A stretch of 64,000 bases of DNA, taken from contig NW_022985208.1 of NCBI RefSeq assembly GCF_010093535.1, forward strand, positions 126,953 to 190,952, in the 5' to 3' direction. Position numbers and translations under genes: made by a program. Source of the DNA: Lindgomyces ingoldianus. Lineage: Eukaryota > Ascomycota > Dothideomycetes > Pleosporales > Lindgomycetaceae. Under the pieces are notes generated by a model. It was not told the origin of the DNA. It ran no database searches and saw only the letters and a program-made list of their open reading frames with translations. Positions 1 through 10,776 of the stretch are shown here, piece by piece (the first letter of the stretch is position 1; every line of letters begins with the position of its first letter).

Positions 1-1431
1 CAACTTCAAGGCCTCGAGCGGTTTGTTCCCTCCAGATCCCAAAAGCGACTCGAATACTACTCCAACTGTATTAAATAATCCGGACTGATATGATGAGGGG
101 GTCCGAGAGCAATAAGCTAAACCTAGAAATGAACCGCCTACCTCAGATACCTGAACCGTCTCGAAACCCCTTGAAATGGGCTCTCACAGAGTTTCTACTC
201 CTCCCGTCTCTTTCTACTCGTTATCTTTTCTAGAACCGCAATCCATCTAAACCTTCATCACCGCATGATGCAATTCATTGTACAAACACAACTTCTCTTC
301 AATCTCCGGAAATTCCTCACATTGAAGCTAATTACGTCCGAAAAGCCCTAATCATCACATCCCGAAGCGCTCAATTCTCCAGCGTCAGGAACTCAAAAAT
401 CGTAGCCACTGTATCTTTAGAGTCCTCCGTATCCTAATGATTCAAGGAGTCAGTGTCTAAATTTAAAACGCAGGCGCTCACATAGGCTTTTGATGTCGTA
501 TTTGTCGCTAAGGGCCTACATAAATGTGTGGATTAGGGAGGGAGGATACTTGTGCGATGCCGTCTATGCGTCCATAGACTCGGGATCCGGAAGGAAGATC
601 TGGGGGATTTAACACTGTTTGGCTAACGAATTTACCTAGTGGATGTGAGCCACACAGTCGCACATTGCGGTATCCTTTAACGGTGGGTTTAAAGAGGAAT
701 TGTTGAGGTGACGATACAAGTATGGAAGGAGTCTTTGTAGTGCTTGTTCAGATTGTGGTTGCGATGGTAGGTCAGGGGGACGGCTGATCTGTTCACAGGG
801 CCGTATTTGTCGTAATACAGGAAGTGAATCACCTGCCAGGAATGGAATTGAATCACTTGCTACTTCCTAAACGAACATTAGTATCCAGTAAGAAGGATGA
901 GCTGAAAATGGGAAAAACAGTTCACTCTAGTATTTGGGAAGGTGTAGGCCTGCTTGAAGAGATGTGACACTGTACAGATAACGAATTTTGGGCATATTGG
1001 AGATATATTCGCCACGGGTGATAGCAAGATTTGAGGAATCTCCAGAGTTGTTTGCTCTACAAGGGAGTGTGAGGAATCCAGGTCAAGATAGAGGGCAACT
1101 TACCTCGTTAGAAGGTTGTTCGGCATAACAAACGCTACTATATTAGGAGTGGTAGACCAATGTGTTTTGAATATATGGGTTATAGTGCCCCTCGATTGGT
1201 TATGTTGGAATTCGAAGAGTTTTAAAAGAATCAGGACAGTGACTTGAACTAAGGGTAGATTATATAGAGTCTCTCCTAAACAGAAGTCACGTTTAGAATT
1301 TGGGAAGGTGGTGGCAATCCCGGCGGAAAAGCCCCAATGTTGCGAAACGCTTTGAAGGCCATTAGCAAGGAGTGGTATATTCCGTTGTCTCTCTCCGAGA
1401 CTCTGAGTTCACCTCCGGTTTAGTCACTGCC
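1..1431. other. Intergenic, no gene seen
   Basis: No reading frame of useful length or recognisable domain is present on either strand. A short phrase (tttgggaaggtg) occurs twice, near 935 and 1300, but it is too short to define a repeat family. The stretch may hold eroded sequence or the 3' side of a gene outside the window. Confidence 0.5.
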
Positions 1432-2371
1432 CTAATCCTGCTTCGGCCACTCCTTCAGCATAGTGAGTGTCAAGTCGTTAAAGTATAGCAATCTCGCTTC
1501 AAATCCTGGAACTTTTGCCACGTCAAATCCGCAATATTTCTTAAGCGCCTTGACAACTTCATCTCTCAATCCTCGGTCCGTATCAGGGGTAGAGTCGTAG
1601 ATATGGACTACCGCATCAATAAAGTCCTTTGAATCCCAGTGGTCATGAATAGTGTCGGCAAATTTCTTTTTGGACCATGCAGTAAGCTTCGGGATACCAT
1701 ATCTGTCTGCCATGGCATACATAGAAGCATGAATAAGCAGAGGATTCGTGACCTGAGCGATATGCGTCAAGTAGAACTCTCTCAACCAAGGGACTGCATC
1801 CATAGGTGCCCATTTTGGTCGGACAATGTCCTGCTGGGCGTTTCGGCATGGGTCAGGAGAAATGCAAGCGCAGCCACTGTTGTCGTGTATAGATTTATTG
1901 GCCGGCTGGTCATGACGTAGGTAGCGGTTGTGGATCACTGTGTCGTAGGTAGCTATTCCGCAACCCTTCGGCACCTTCGTAAGATTGGTGATGTTGAAAC
2001 ACGAGGTAGGGTCGTAGTCTCCAAGATAGAAGAAGGTAATCATGCGACGAGCCATATCGGGATCTTCATCGTGAAGCTGAACGTGATCGTTCTCAGCCTC
2101 CTTTGCACCGGGTTAATAGCCATATTAGAAGAACATAAACGGTAGAATACTTTTCCTGGAAATTGACATGCTTTCTGGAAGAAAGTAGAGCTGTGGCAGA
2201 CAAAGGCCTTGTGAACGAGAAACGTGTCTGATCCACAGGTGACTGTTAAGTCCGAGTATTGCCCCAAGTTGATTGCACTAAATCTGAAATTACCACTCCT
2301 TTCTCCAATATGTAAAGAATAAATAAAACTACTCACTCAATAATGGCTGAGTGTGGCTGATCTCCCAACAT
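1432..2371 (-). CDS. BTB/POZ domain protein
   Basis: Model of three exons: 2371-2337, 2283-2151 and 2100-1432 (278 aa). The introns are 53 and 50 nt, both GT-AG, and the summed exon length is a multiple of three. The start is the ATG at 2371, because the frame after the first intron has no ATG ahead of the domain. The BTB fold is visible as QYSDLTVTCGSDTFLVHKAF, followed after the second intron by an acidic DEDPDMARRMITFFYLGDYD segment, the usual beta-strand and helix pattern of fungal BTB proteins. The C-terminal half is helical and has no second domain I recognise. Fungal BTB proteins of this size are mostly uncharacterised; some act as Cullin-3 adaptors, but nothing here shows that. It lies tail-to-tail with nothing and upstream of the MFS gene on the same strand. 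Confidence 0.8.
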
Positions 2372-2644
2372 TGTGCCGTATCTCAGAAGCTACCGCGTGA
2401 ACTAAGAAGGTTTGTTTGGGATTGAGCTTGGTTGTGTGGCAATATCGAAATATGTAAGAGCTAGGAAGGGGCAATAAATAGTCAAGTAGGCGAAGAAATT
2501 AGCTTTAGTGGAGACAAATGTTTGCCTATGAAAGTGCAGGTAGGGCGAAGGAAATTCGGCCCAAGACTATTTGAATCGACGGGATTCGACATTCTCTTCC
2601 ATTGCAAAACCACCATTTTCTGCCGGACTCAATTTTTGGCATCA
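2372..2644. other. Short intergenic between BTB gene and MFS 3' end
   Basis: About 270 bases separate the 3' end of the transporter gene from the start of the BTB gene, both on the minus strand. No further coding signal is seen. It should hold the transporter terminator and the BTB promoter. Confidence 0.4.
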
Positions 2645-4396
2645 TTACCTGGTAGGTTCCTGGCCAAGTTCAACAGCAATGACCGCAGCCTTCCCACTAT
2701 CCAGATCTGCTTTCGCTTCCTCAATATCCCGCCCCAGCCGGCTCTGGTACTTGACGCGGAATGCCCAAATACTTTCGTTGTTGAATATCTCGTCCATCTC
2801 TTCAAGCGTTCGGCCACGCGTCTCTTGAAATAGGAAGAATACATGAATCAAAGCAACCAACATAAGGGTCCCAAAGATCATATACATCTACATGACTGGT
2901 TAATGGAGACTTGCGACGGGGACGTGGAATCTACTTACCCTCCATTGTATGTGTTGAAACCCAGGTGGCGTGAAGAATGTGAGGGCGAAATTCCCCGCCC
3001 AATTACATGCTGTCGCAAATGACACTGACTTGCTGCGGATATACAAGGGTACAATCTCAGGAGGGTAGATCCAGCCCATTGGGCCCCAGGTCGTAGAGTA
3101 GAAGAACACAAACAGGTATGTGGAGGCAATGATCGCCTTCGACGCCAGGGGGCTGTCCACTTTCCATGCGATCGTCTTTACTCCGTTTAAGCCCCCAGGG
3201 ATATAGTGGCCATATGCGGCCATGAGCGAACCTTGTGTAAAGTGCCAGAATGCGAGAATAATTGATCCGGCCATCATTACCTTACGACGAGACCACCTGT
3301 CGGCGAAGATGAGAGCAGGAAAGGTACCCACGACGAGGAGAACGTATTGAACAATCGCGGCGGTCAGGGTGGCCTTGGAGGTGAGTCCTGCCATCTGAAA
3401 GATGTAGACTATATAATAAAGAAGTGCATTGATGCCCGAGAATCTAAAGGATCAGCATAACATAGACAGAAAGGGGATGTCGGAGGGGACACTTGCTGGC
3501 TCCACACATGTGCGAATATGCACAAGTGAACACGAACGATATTCCGATTTTTGATCAACTCAGACCAACTCGTAGATCCATACGTGGCCTCTAGTTCAAC
3601 CTGCTCTCTAATCTCCCGTAGTTCGGCTATGATGAGGGGATCTAGTCGATCGCCCTTTGCATGGAGAATGGCGAGCACATCGTGCGCCTCTTCCCACCTG
3701 TCTTTTGAGGCAAGCCAACGGGGAGAGCGTGGCATGAATGGGACAGCGAACAGCAACGCCCATGCTGGGATCATTTGCAAGCCCCACGGAATGCGGAAGG
3801 AGGCATTAGTGTCTAGGAAGGAGCATCCGTATTGGATGAAGTACATGATAAGTTCCTGGGTTTTGGTTAGCGCAGGTCTCACCCTCTTTTCTGTGGGGCC
3901 AAGTCATACCCCCCAAGTTATCATCCATTGTTGGAGGCATATCAGCCTGCCTCTCCGATGCGTTGGTGCGACCTCCGCAATATACGTCGGTCCTTGACTG
4001 GTAATCAGTCCGACAGCCATTCCATTCACCACGCGAGCACCTATCAGCATTCCCACATTCTGAACAGCGCACATCAGGGTCGATCCGACAATCCAGGTAA
4101 TGGCTGCTACGAAAAGGGTATCTCGACGACCAAAGCGGTCACTGATGAAGGTTGAGATGATAGACCCAATGAGGGAGCCACCTGCCATGCTCGCGGTTAT
4201 ACCACCTTGCTTGACAGATCCGGGGTTGTTGAAATAATGCTTGTACTACAAAATGTCAACGCAATTCACTCTGATACATCAGCATGGGTGAAACCTGAGG
4301 CGTTCCTAGGATGCCCGCCATGCTTGTCACATCGAAGCCATGGATCAAGCCACCCAATGTCGCTAAAGAAGCGACCAAGTAGACGTTCGTGAGCAT
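2645..4396 (-). CDS. MFS sugar porter
   Basis: Five exons: 4396-4295, 4245-3910, 3855-3491, 3443-2939 and 2887-2645 (516 aa, in frame throughout). This is a 12-helix proton-coupled sugar transporter of the plasma membrane. Family marks are GGLIHGFDVTSM in helix 1, SDRFGRRDT between helices 2 and 3, RSPRWLASKDRW where PESPRWL is usual, QQVFSGINALLYYI in helix 7 and PETRGRTLEE after helix 12. The third intron uses a GTCCCC donor, chosen because it restores the conserved QQVFSGIN junction. The family takes up hexoses, pentoses, disaccharides or quinate; the substrate cannot be read from the sequence. It is divergent from the tandem zinc-cluster regulator at 4714, about 317 bp between start codons, which suggests shared control. 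A further 5' exon is possible but not needed. Confidence 0.88.
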
Positions 4397-4713
4397 CCTC
4401 CTAAGTTTATACGCCAATAACGTGAAAGGTCTATGGCACGGACGATTCGATAGCTCTTTGGATAGAAGTCAAAACAGAGTGCGGTGTGGAAATATATATG
4501 CAACTATCCCAGAACATGGGGTATCCAGAACCCTGGACATGGTTCCCCGTAAGCATGGCATTAGATTTGAATGTGGAGGATCCCGAGTTAGTCGTCGTTA
4601 GTCAAGAGGTTGCAGCCGAGCGCGACAGGCCGACATTAGCCCCGACGATCCACTCTGCCAACCCCTTGCCAGTTCCCAGATTTCTCCACATCCTCCATTC
4701 CCTCCACTGTACC
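4397..4713. promoter_or_regulatory. Divergent promoter: MFS porter / zinc-cluster regulator
   Basis: This gap lies between two head-to-head start codons. It holds an AT-rich TATA-like stretch (aatatatatg, about 4491) and several CGG/CCG triplets, the half-site type bound by Zn2Cys6 proteins, though none forms a clear spaced palindrome by eye. In-frame ATGs from 4498 mean that part of it could instead be coding for a longer form of the regulator. Confidence 0.4.
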
Positions 4714-7464
4714 ATGGTGAATGATTCGGATAATCGCAATGAGCCAGATACTACTTCGCAGAGTATCGGGCGAAGCCGTCGACGACCCGTCCATGGTACG
4801 TTCACACTCGGATTATGCCGAGGAGCTCCCAGTTAGGTTAGCCGCTAACAATACTTACTGACGCAGCTTGTGCAACTTGTCGTGCACGAAAGGTATATTG
4901 ACAAAGCCCACCTTTAGAGATGTACCCACTAAGGCTTGGAACAGGTCAAATGCGATGAGCGCCCGAATGGGTGTTTCAACTGCGAAAAACTTCAGCTAAG
5001 CTGCCTCCCAGCCTCTCAAGGCACCAGTAATGAGAGCAATCCGGTTTCCAGGGAAGAAATAAACAATGTTAGAGTCACCGCCAGAACGAAACGGAAGCGA
5101 ACATATCGCTCTTGCATCTCTTGTCGCGAATCGAAGGTTAAATGTTCTGGCGATAGGCCAACTTGCTCTAAATGCTGGCAGAAGGCCGCAATTTGCGTCT
5201 ATGATGCTGAACCTGAACCCGTTTGGGTTCAGAGCATTGCTCCACTAACCTCCCATGCCCCTATTCACGAAACTAATTCTTCACAAGCACGCCTACCAGC
5301 TTCACATGGCGTCCCCTCTTCTCCGGCCGTTATAAATGAGAACTCTTCGATATCATGGTAAGTCGATAAACATTAGAATAATTGCCTTTTATTAATGTAT
5401 TTGTACAGGCTCAGGGCTCGAGAACTTCCCCCCAAGCCTAGACTTACTAAACTTGTAGAGGCATTTTTCAGTAATGTCCATCCCATTCGAATATTTGCCT
5501 TCATCCATAAGCCGTCGTTCATGAAAAGTCTCGATCTAGGCCAACTTAGCGGAAATGAAGAGCAAGCGTTGCTCCATATAATATGCGCGTTAGGAGCTAG
5601 ATTTTACGCCCTCGAATATCACGAGTCCGTAAGCACACTTCCACGTGAGCTTATCCAATCTGCAGGGAATCAATGGGCGAAGGCTGCAGAAGAGTTAATA
5701 TTTGCCGAGTACAGCGCTATTTCCATTACAAGACTGATGGTGCTTGCACTTCTCCACGATTATGAGGCAAGGTTAGGGAATTATGCCCAATCCTTTATGC
5801 TCACTGGCCTGATAACTCGGATGTCTCACGCGCTCCAGATCAACCTAGAGCAGTCAACGGATCTTTTCTGTCGCGAGTCATCAAATCCTTCAGCCGACGT
5901 GACACTCAAAGAATCAAGGAGGCGGCTCATGTGGGCATGCTACATGGTCGACGTATGGGCTGGCAGTGGGGTGGACCAACTTACGCTCTTGAACGAGGCT
6001 GATATCAAACTCCAACTGCCTTGCAATGAGCGTAACTTCCTTTTGCAAATCCCATGTGTCACAGAGTGCCTCCAGGCTCATCGAGTTCTTGATTTCATTT
6101 CCCCTCAAGATATACCTGTAAAGCCAGGGGAAAACATGGGTATATCTGCCTACTATATTAGGATAGTAAACATCTGGCAAAAGGTCCTCCGGTAAGTAAA
6201 TATCATGAAAGGTTAGTCCATTTGATTAACGCTTCTAGCTTTGTGAAACATTTGGATGAGGTGCAACCGCCCTGGTTACCAAATTCGGAGTTCATTCTAT
6301 TATATCAAAGAATAACAGCTTGGAGAGAGAACTTACCATCGGTTTTGGAGTGGAACCCTGACAACATATATGTCCGCCGCGAATCTTCCCAGCTTGGCGC
6401 CCTCTTTTTACTGCATATCATGTGCCACCATGTTATATGCGACCTCTACAGGATTTCCTTTCCTGAATTGTTCAAAATTCGAGAAGCGTTCCCATTTCCT
6501 CCCGAGCAGCAACCTTTTGTGTCTCATCTTCAGTTGGTTTGCTTCGAGAATGCCCAACGGATTGCAATCCTGTTCTTTACTACTTTGCAGCATGGTGCGA
6601 AGTATCTAGCGGACCCGATTCTACCTTCGTTTGCGTACAACAGCAGCCGTGTGATGCTCTACTACTTGGCGCGAATCCTTGATCGTTCGAAACCGGAAGC
6701 TAGAAATGTCATCAAGGAAACAATGGATCTCATTCGCAGCAATAACAAATCTTTACAGGCAATGGCAATGATGTATCCTCTTGCAGAGCCGTTGGTATGA
6801 CTCCTTGCCTAACTTCCTTTTGCATGACACTTACCGTCCTCAGTACATCACTGCAGATCGCTGGCTTGATAAAGTTCGCAGAAGTTTCACCCGCATCGAC
6901 ATGACCGCATATTTGGGGCCCCAAGATCCGTCAGACTTAAACGAAGTAGAATCCCCTCAGGAAGTCAGGTATGCCTAGCCTAGCCTACAAACTGGAAGGC
7001 TTTTAATCTACTCACACACAGATAGTGACCCAAGCCCGTCCAGCACCATTGAGCCTGTTCCCGATCATCAACTCAATCCTCTATCGATGTTCCGTCTTAC
7101 TCGGAAGACATTACGAGAGAGACAAGAGTCCGATCATGTTTCGATTGCGTCGAATCCTCAATCTCTGAATGCCTCGCCAAACAATATCCATAATCACCTC
7201 GAATCATCATCCTCGACTCGACATCTACCACACCCCGAAGTACAACCCATTGCGGTTGACTTTCCAGCTCAAGCAGCTGCGCCAGAGCTACTGCTCGGAA
7301 ATCCGTATTCGGAGATTGTACCGCCTAACGTCGAGTTCCCTACGTTTGACTTAAACGAGCTACATAATTTCTTCGACTGGGATGTCAGTGAGTCGATGCC
7401 TATGGCTTCCAGCTTCGAGGGTGTAGGCCCACTTGGGTGGGTGGAAAATATTGGAAATTTGTAA
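4714..7464 (+). CDS. Transcription factor with two tandem Zn2Cys6 clusters
   Basis: Seven exons: 4714-4795, 4867-4892, 4945-5357, 5409-6191, 6239-6794, 6844-6968 and 7026-7464 (807 aa; the exon sum is a multiple of three). Two complete zinc clusters follow each other. Cluster one has Cys 29, 32, 39, 46, 49 and 56; cluster two has Cys 93, 96, 103, 110, 113 and 120. Both have C-x2-C-x6-C-x6-C-x2-C-x6-C spacing, and the linker between them is basic (RTKRKRTYR). Cluster one is assembled across a 26-nt exon. Residues from about 180 to 600 match the fungal transcription factor middle homology region (RRRLMWACYMVD and the helices around it). The C-terminus is Ser/Pro-rich, then acidic, as in activation domains. 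Most family members have one cluster. The gene is divergent from an MFS porter and 361 bp upstream of a sulfatase, so it may control both. Start: ATG at 4714 in accATGg context; an in-frame ATG at 4498 would add 72 residues. Confidence 0.88.
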
Positions 7465-7825
7465 TGACTATTAAGCGAACCTCTAAAGAACAACAGTAAC
7501 TACAATTCACTTCAAATCAACATGACTCGGCGAATTCCATTGCGCAAGAAGCGAACAGGAAGACGTGCGAAGGATATGGGCGATTGGTTCCACCAATGCG
7601 ACGAGCCGAGCAGCAATGCGGGTCATCGGGAACGAACCACGCTTGAGAACAGGCCTCTGGCGATCTTTGCGCCTGACTGAATGGTCACACTGAAGGGACG
7701 GTACTACGTCGAATATTGAAATAGCATCATCGCGTTGAAGGTACAGTTTACCATTCTCCCTGCCACACACTTGTCCTCTTCTTCTTCCATTTTCAACACA
7801 CTTGACGTTAGCGCAAACGACCATC
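7465..7825. promoter_or_regulatory. Intergenic upstream of the sulfatase
   Basis: This 361-bp gap lies between the regulator stop and the sulfatase ATG and must hold the sulfatase promoter. A pyrimidine-rich run (tgtcctcttcttcttcc, about 7770-7787) lies just upstream of the start, a common fungal core-promoter feature. No gene is seen. Confidence 0.4.
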
Positions 7826-9289
7826 ATGGCCCCAAAGAATATCCTCCTCATGATCGCCGATGATCTTGGTTATCATCAAATGAGCTGCTACGGCAGCAGT
7901 ACGATTCGAACACCCAATCTAGACAAATTCGCATCATCTGGAGTTAAATTCGACATGGCATTTACCAGCACTGCGTCCTGTAGTGGGAGCCGGACAGTAA
8001 TCCAAACTGGGTTGCACACGCACCAAAACGGATCCTACGGTCTGGTTGGCGAAGGCAACGGTTTCCAGACATCTCCCAATATTGAGACAGCTCCCGAAAT
8101 CTTCAATGAGCTCGGTTACAAAACTGGTATCCTGGGAAAAGTTCACGTTGCGCCCGAGAGCAAGTATCCGTGGCAGGTCAGGGAAGAAAGCGAGTCAAGA
8201 AACGTGGCTATGATTGCAGATCGCGCAGAAGCGTTCTTTAACTCTTCGAAAGAAGAGAACAAATCTTTCTATCTCACGATTGGCTTCGTTGACCCTCATC
8301 GCCAACTCGGGATAAGAGGCGGATTTGGCAATGTGGAAGGAAACCACGATCCCAGAATTAAAGACCGTATCTTCAAACCCGAGGATGTTGAGATTCCACC
8401 TTTCCTCAGCGATCTGCCGGAAGTGCGACAAGAGCTCGCTGAATACTACCGTTCAATCCACCGCATGGACCAGGGCGTTGAAATGATCCTCGCAGCTCTC
8501 GATCGCTGTAGTCTTACAAGCGATACACTAGTGTTATTCCTGAGCGACAACGGACCGCCCTTCATAAACTCAAAAACCACTCTCTACGATGCCGGGATCC
8601 GTCTCCCATTCCTCATACGCGTCCCTGGTCAAGCATCCAACACCGTAAACCCAAACCTAATATCTTACACGGACATCCTTCCCACCTTCATCGACTGGGC
8701 CGGCCACTCCTCGCGTTCTCAAAAACCCGGTACAGCACATCCTCGTCTTGGACGCTCCATCTTGCCAATCCTCATCAGCATCCAAGAAAATCCAAACTGG
8801 AGCAGCGTATTTGGCTCGCACACTTTCCACGAGATCACCAATTACTGGCCTACGCGATACATAAGAACCCGTCGCTTCAAATACCACCGAAACGTTTGCT
8901 GGCGTCTTGACTTCCCCTTCGCCATGGATCTGTATGCTTCCTTATCCTTTGAAAGTATCCGCAACGCACCCAATCCCACAATCGGCCAGCGGCCTCTCAG
9001 CAACTACATCTTCCGTCCTGCGGAGGAGTTATACGATCTCGCCCGAGATCCCGCGGAGGTAAGGAATATCGCTGGGCTGAAAGAGTATGAGAGTGTGTTG
9101 AGGGATATGCGGGCGCAACTGGAGAAGTGGCAAGAGGAAACGGGGGACTTGTGGCTTTGGAGGGATGGGACGAGCATCATAAGGTATAAGCAGCATGGGT
9201 ATGGGAGGGAGGGGTTGAGGATCCCAGATCGGTTCGATTTCGAGGTGGAGAGGCCGGGGAATAGGGCTGGGCCGGCGGTGAAGTTGTAG
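7826..9289 (+). CDS. Sulfatase, N-sulfoglucosamine sulfohydrolase-like
   Basis: Single exon, 487 aa, starting at MAPKNILLMIADDLGYH. The family hydrolyses sulfate esters or sulfamates with a formylglycine made from an active-site Cys. Visible active-site elements are Asp12-Asp13 for the metal, Cys52 in CSGSR with TG nine residues later, GKVHV (Lys105, His107), DPHR (156-159) and SDNG (Asp241, Asn242). The region around QTGLHTHQNGSYGL, VFGSHTFHEITNYWPTR, the ELYDLARDPAEVRNIA segment and the ending LEKWQEETGDLW follow the pattern of animal N-sulfoglucosamine sulfohydrolase, closer than that of choline sulfatase or arylsulfatase. The third motif residue is Gly where Pro or Ala is normal. No signal peptide is present, so the enzyme probably works inside the cell on an imported substrate. 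It lacks introns, unlike its neighbours, which may hint at transfer. Confidence 0.85.
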   Translation: MAPKNILLMIADDLGYHQMSCYGSSTIRTPNLDKFASSGVKFDMAFTSTASCSGSRTVIQTGLHTHQNGSYGLVGEGNGFQTSPNIETAPEIFNELGYKTGILGKVHVAPESKYPWQVREESESRNVAMIADRAEAFFNSSKEENKSFYLTIGFVDPHRQLGIRGGFGNVEGNHDPRIKDRIFKPEDVEIPPFLSDLPEVRQELAEYYRSIHRMDQGVEMILAALDRCSLTSDTLVLFLSDNGPPFINSKTTLYDAGIRLPFLIRVPGQASNTVNPNLISYTDILPTFIDWAGHSSRSQKPGTAHPRLGRSILPILISIQENPNWSSVFGSHTFHEITNYWPTRYIRTRRFKYHRNVCWRLDFPFAMDLYASLSFESIRNAPNPTIGQRPLSNYIFRPAEELYDLARDPAEVRNIAGLKEYESVLRDMRAQLEKWQEETGDLWLWRDGTSIIRYKQHGYGREGLRIPDRFDFEVERPGNRAGPAVKL

Positions 9290-9767
9290 ATTATGAGTGG
9301 TTTAGATATAAACTTTCGCTCTTTTGTGGACTCGGAGTTAATGGTGAGATTTTTTGTACCTAGAACTATGTGGGCGTATATGATAGATGCTTATGCGCAG
9401 AGTCCTCTAGGAAGTGTTATTGATGCTTCTACGCAACCGACATTAATGAGTCATGAAATATATGCGGGCCATTTCGTGAGGTAGCGAACGGAGAGTTGCA
9501 GTGGTGAGAGGACTGCGGAAATAGGGTTCCGAAGTAGCTGTCCTTTCCGCTTGGTTAGAAATAGTCGGTTCTACCCGACTTTCCCACGTCCATATCAAAG
9601 CAGCATGTCAAAAATAAACAATTCAGTTTCATATAATCCCAATATCACTACGTTACATGCCCTACTTCTTCTCATCTTAGCACACCCTCAAACTAGCCTC
9701 AAAATCCAAAAAGAACCTATCGCACGTGCACATCGAACACGGGACCAAACGTGGCCTAGAGAATGGT
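9290..9767. other. Intergenic, no gene seen
   Basis: The sequence downstream of the sulfatase is AT-leaning. Only short chance frames are present, and no domain or RNA motif is seen before the U6-like sequence. Confidence 0.4.
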
Positions 9768-9860
9768 TGCTTCTTCTTGATTGAGTATCATCCTGAGCGC
9801 AGGGGCTACGCTAATCTTCTCTGTATCGGTGGAAATTGACCAGGCGTCCGAAGGCGATAG
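9768..9860 (-). ncRNA. U6 snRNA-like sequence, copy A (possibly a pseudogene)
   Basis: On the minus strand this carries the hallmark U6 core CGATACAGAGAAGATTAGC, including the ACAGAGA box and AGC triad. It continues with GCCCCTGCGCTCAGGATGA (internal stem-loop region) and CTCAATCAA. Upstream is CCTTCGG, as in the 5' hairpin with its UUCG loop, then TGGTCAATTT as in yeast U6. U6 pairs with U4 and U2 in the spliceosome and is made by RNA polymerase III. Departures are GTAG where ATGG is expected after AGC, a two-base loss at GATACTCAAT, and no T-run terminator directly downstream. It may therefore be a decayed or divergent copy rather than the active gene. Confidence 0.6.
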
Positions 9861-10776
9861 TAAAATCAGTTAGACCATATCTATATGGCAAGTATGGGGA
9901 GATATTTGGTGGTGAGGTGATGGAGTCATGTGCGCGCACGGGGGTGCGTCTAGTGGGAATGGATGTATGAGTGAATTTGCGAACGGTAGAGGCTGAGACA
10001 CCGCTAGACGGTTGGCTGTTTACTATAATGACTGCAGAGATAGAAGCCTTCTTGTGTACTCTGATTGAGGCCCGTTACATTCAAACACATTTCAATTGGC
10101 TTAAGCAGCTTAGACGTATGCCGCGGTTGGACTACACGAACGCAATTCCTCCTTTGGAAATATCTTATTAGTATAGCTAATTTACCTCGAACACGGCGTC
10201 TTAATCGGGTCAATGCCTGCAAGTTAACTACGGGAATTTTGCTAAAATATTCTCAATCTGCAGTCAACGCCTTTGGTCCGGCAACATATGAGAATGTACG
10301 AGGGTAGTGGAGTGATGGGAAGTCTTAGCGAAAGGAAATAGGGATTCTTTTACTATCTTCGGGTCATGGAAATCTCATAATGGAGAACATTGAGGGAGGT
10401 CAGGCTAGCGAGTCTGGAGATTCGAGCACTTAATTCGGCAAAATTACAGCTTGCAAATATCCCGAAAAAGGAAGCATAGGGTTTTAGGAGGTATTTATAA
10501 ATTGCAATTGTATGGTCTACAAAGGGTAATAATCCAAGTGAGGCTCTTCCTCCACACAATCCGCCCAGTATATGGACCCTGGTTGGGACTGTACGGTGCA
10601 TGGTGCCACATCGTGTGCTAGAGCTTAAGATATAACACTTCAATGTATCATCACAACTGGTGGAGTTTATTAAAGTTCCTTATGGTCTTGCCAAACTCAA
10701 TTGCCATCCATCCAGACCGAGCGCCTTATGAAAGATCCAAAAGAGTCGAGAAATGCACAGGGAGATGCGGACTCCA
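9861..10776. other. Intergenic, no gene seen
   Basis: Short frames occur on both strands but none has a recognisable domain or clean splice structure. The 3' end of this stretch probably holds the 3' UTR of the small minus-strand gene at 10777-11077. Confidence 0.4.
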
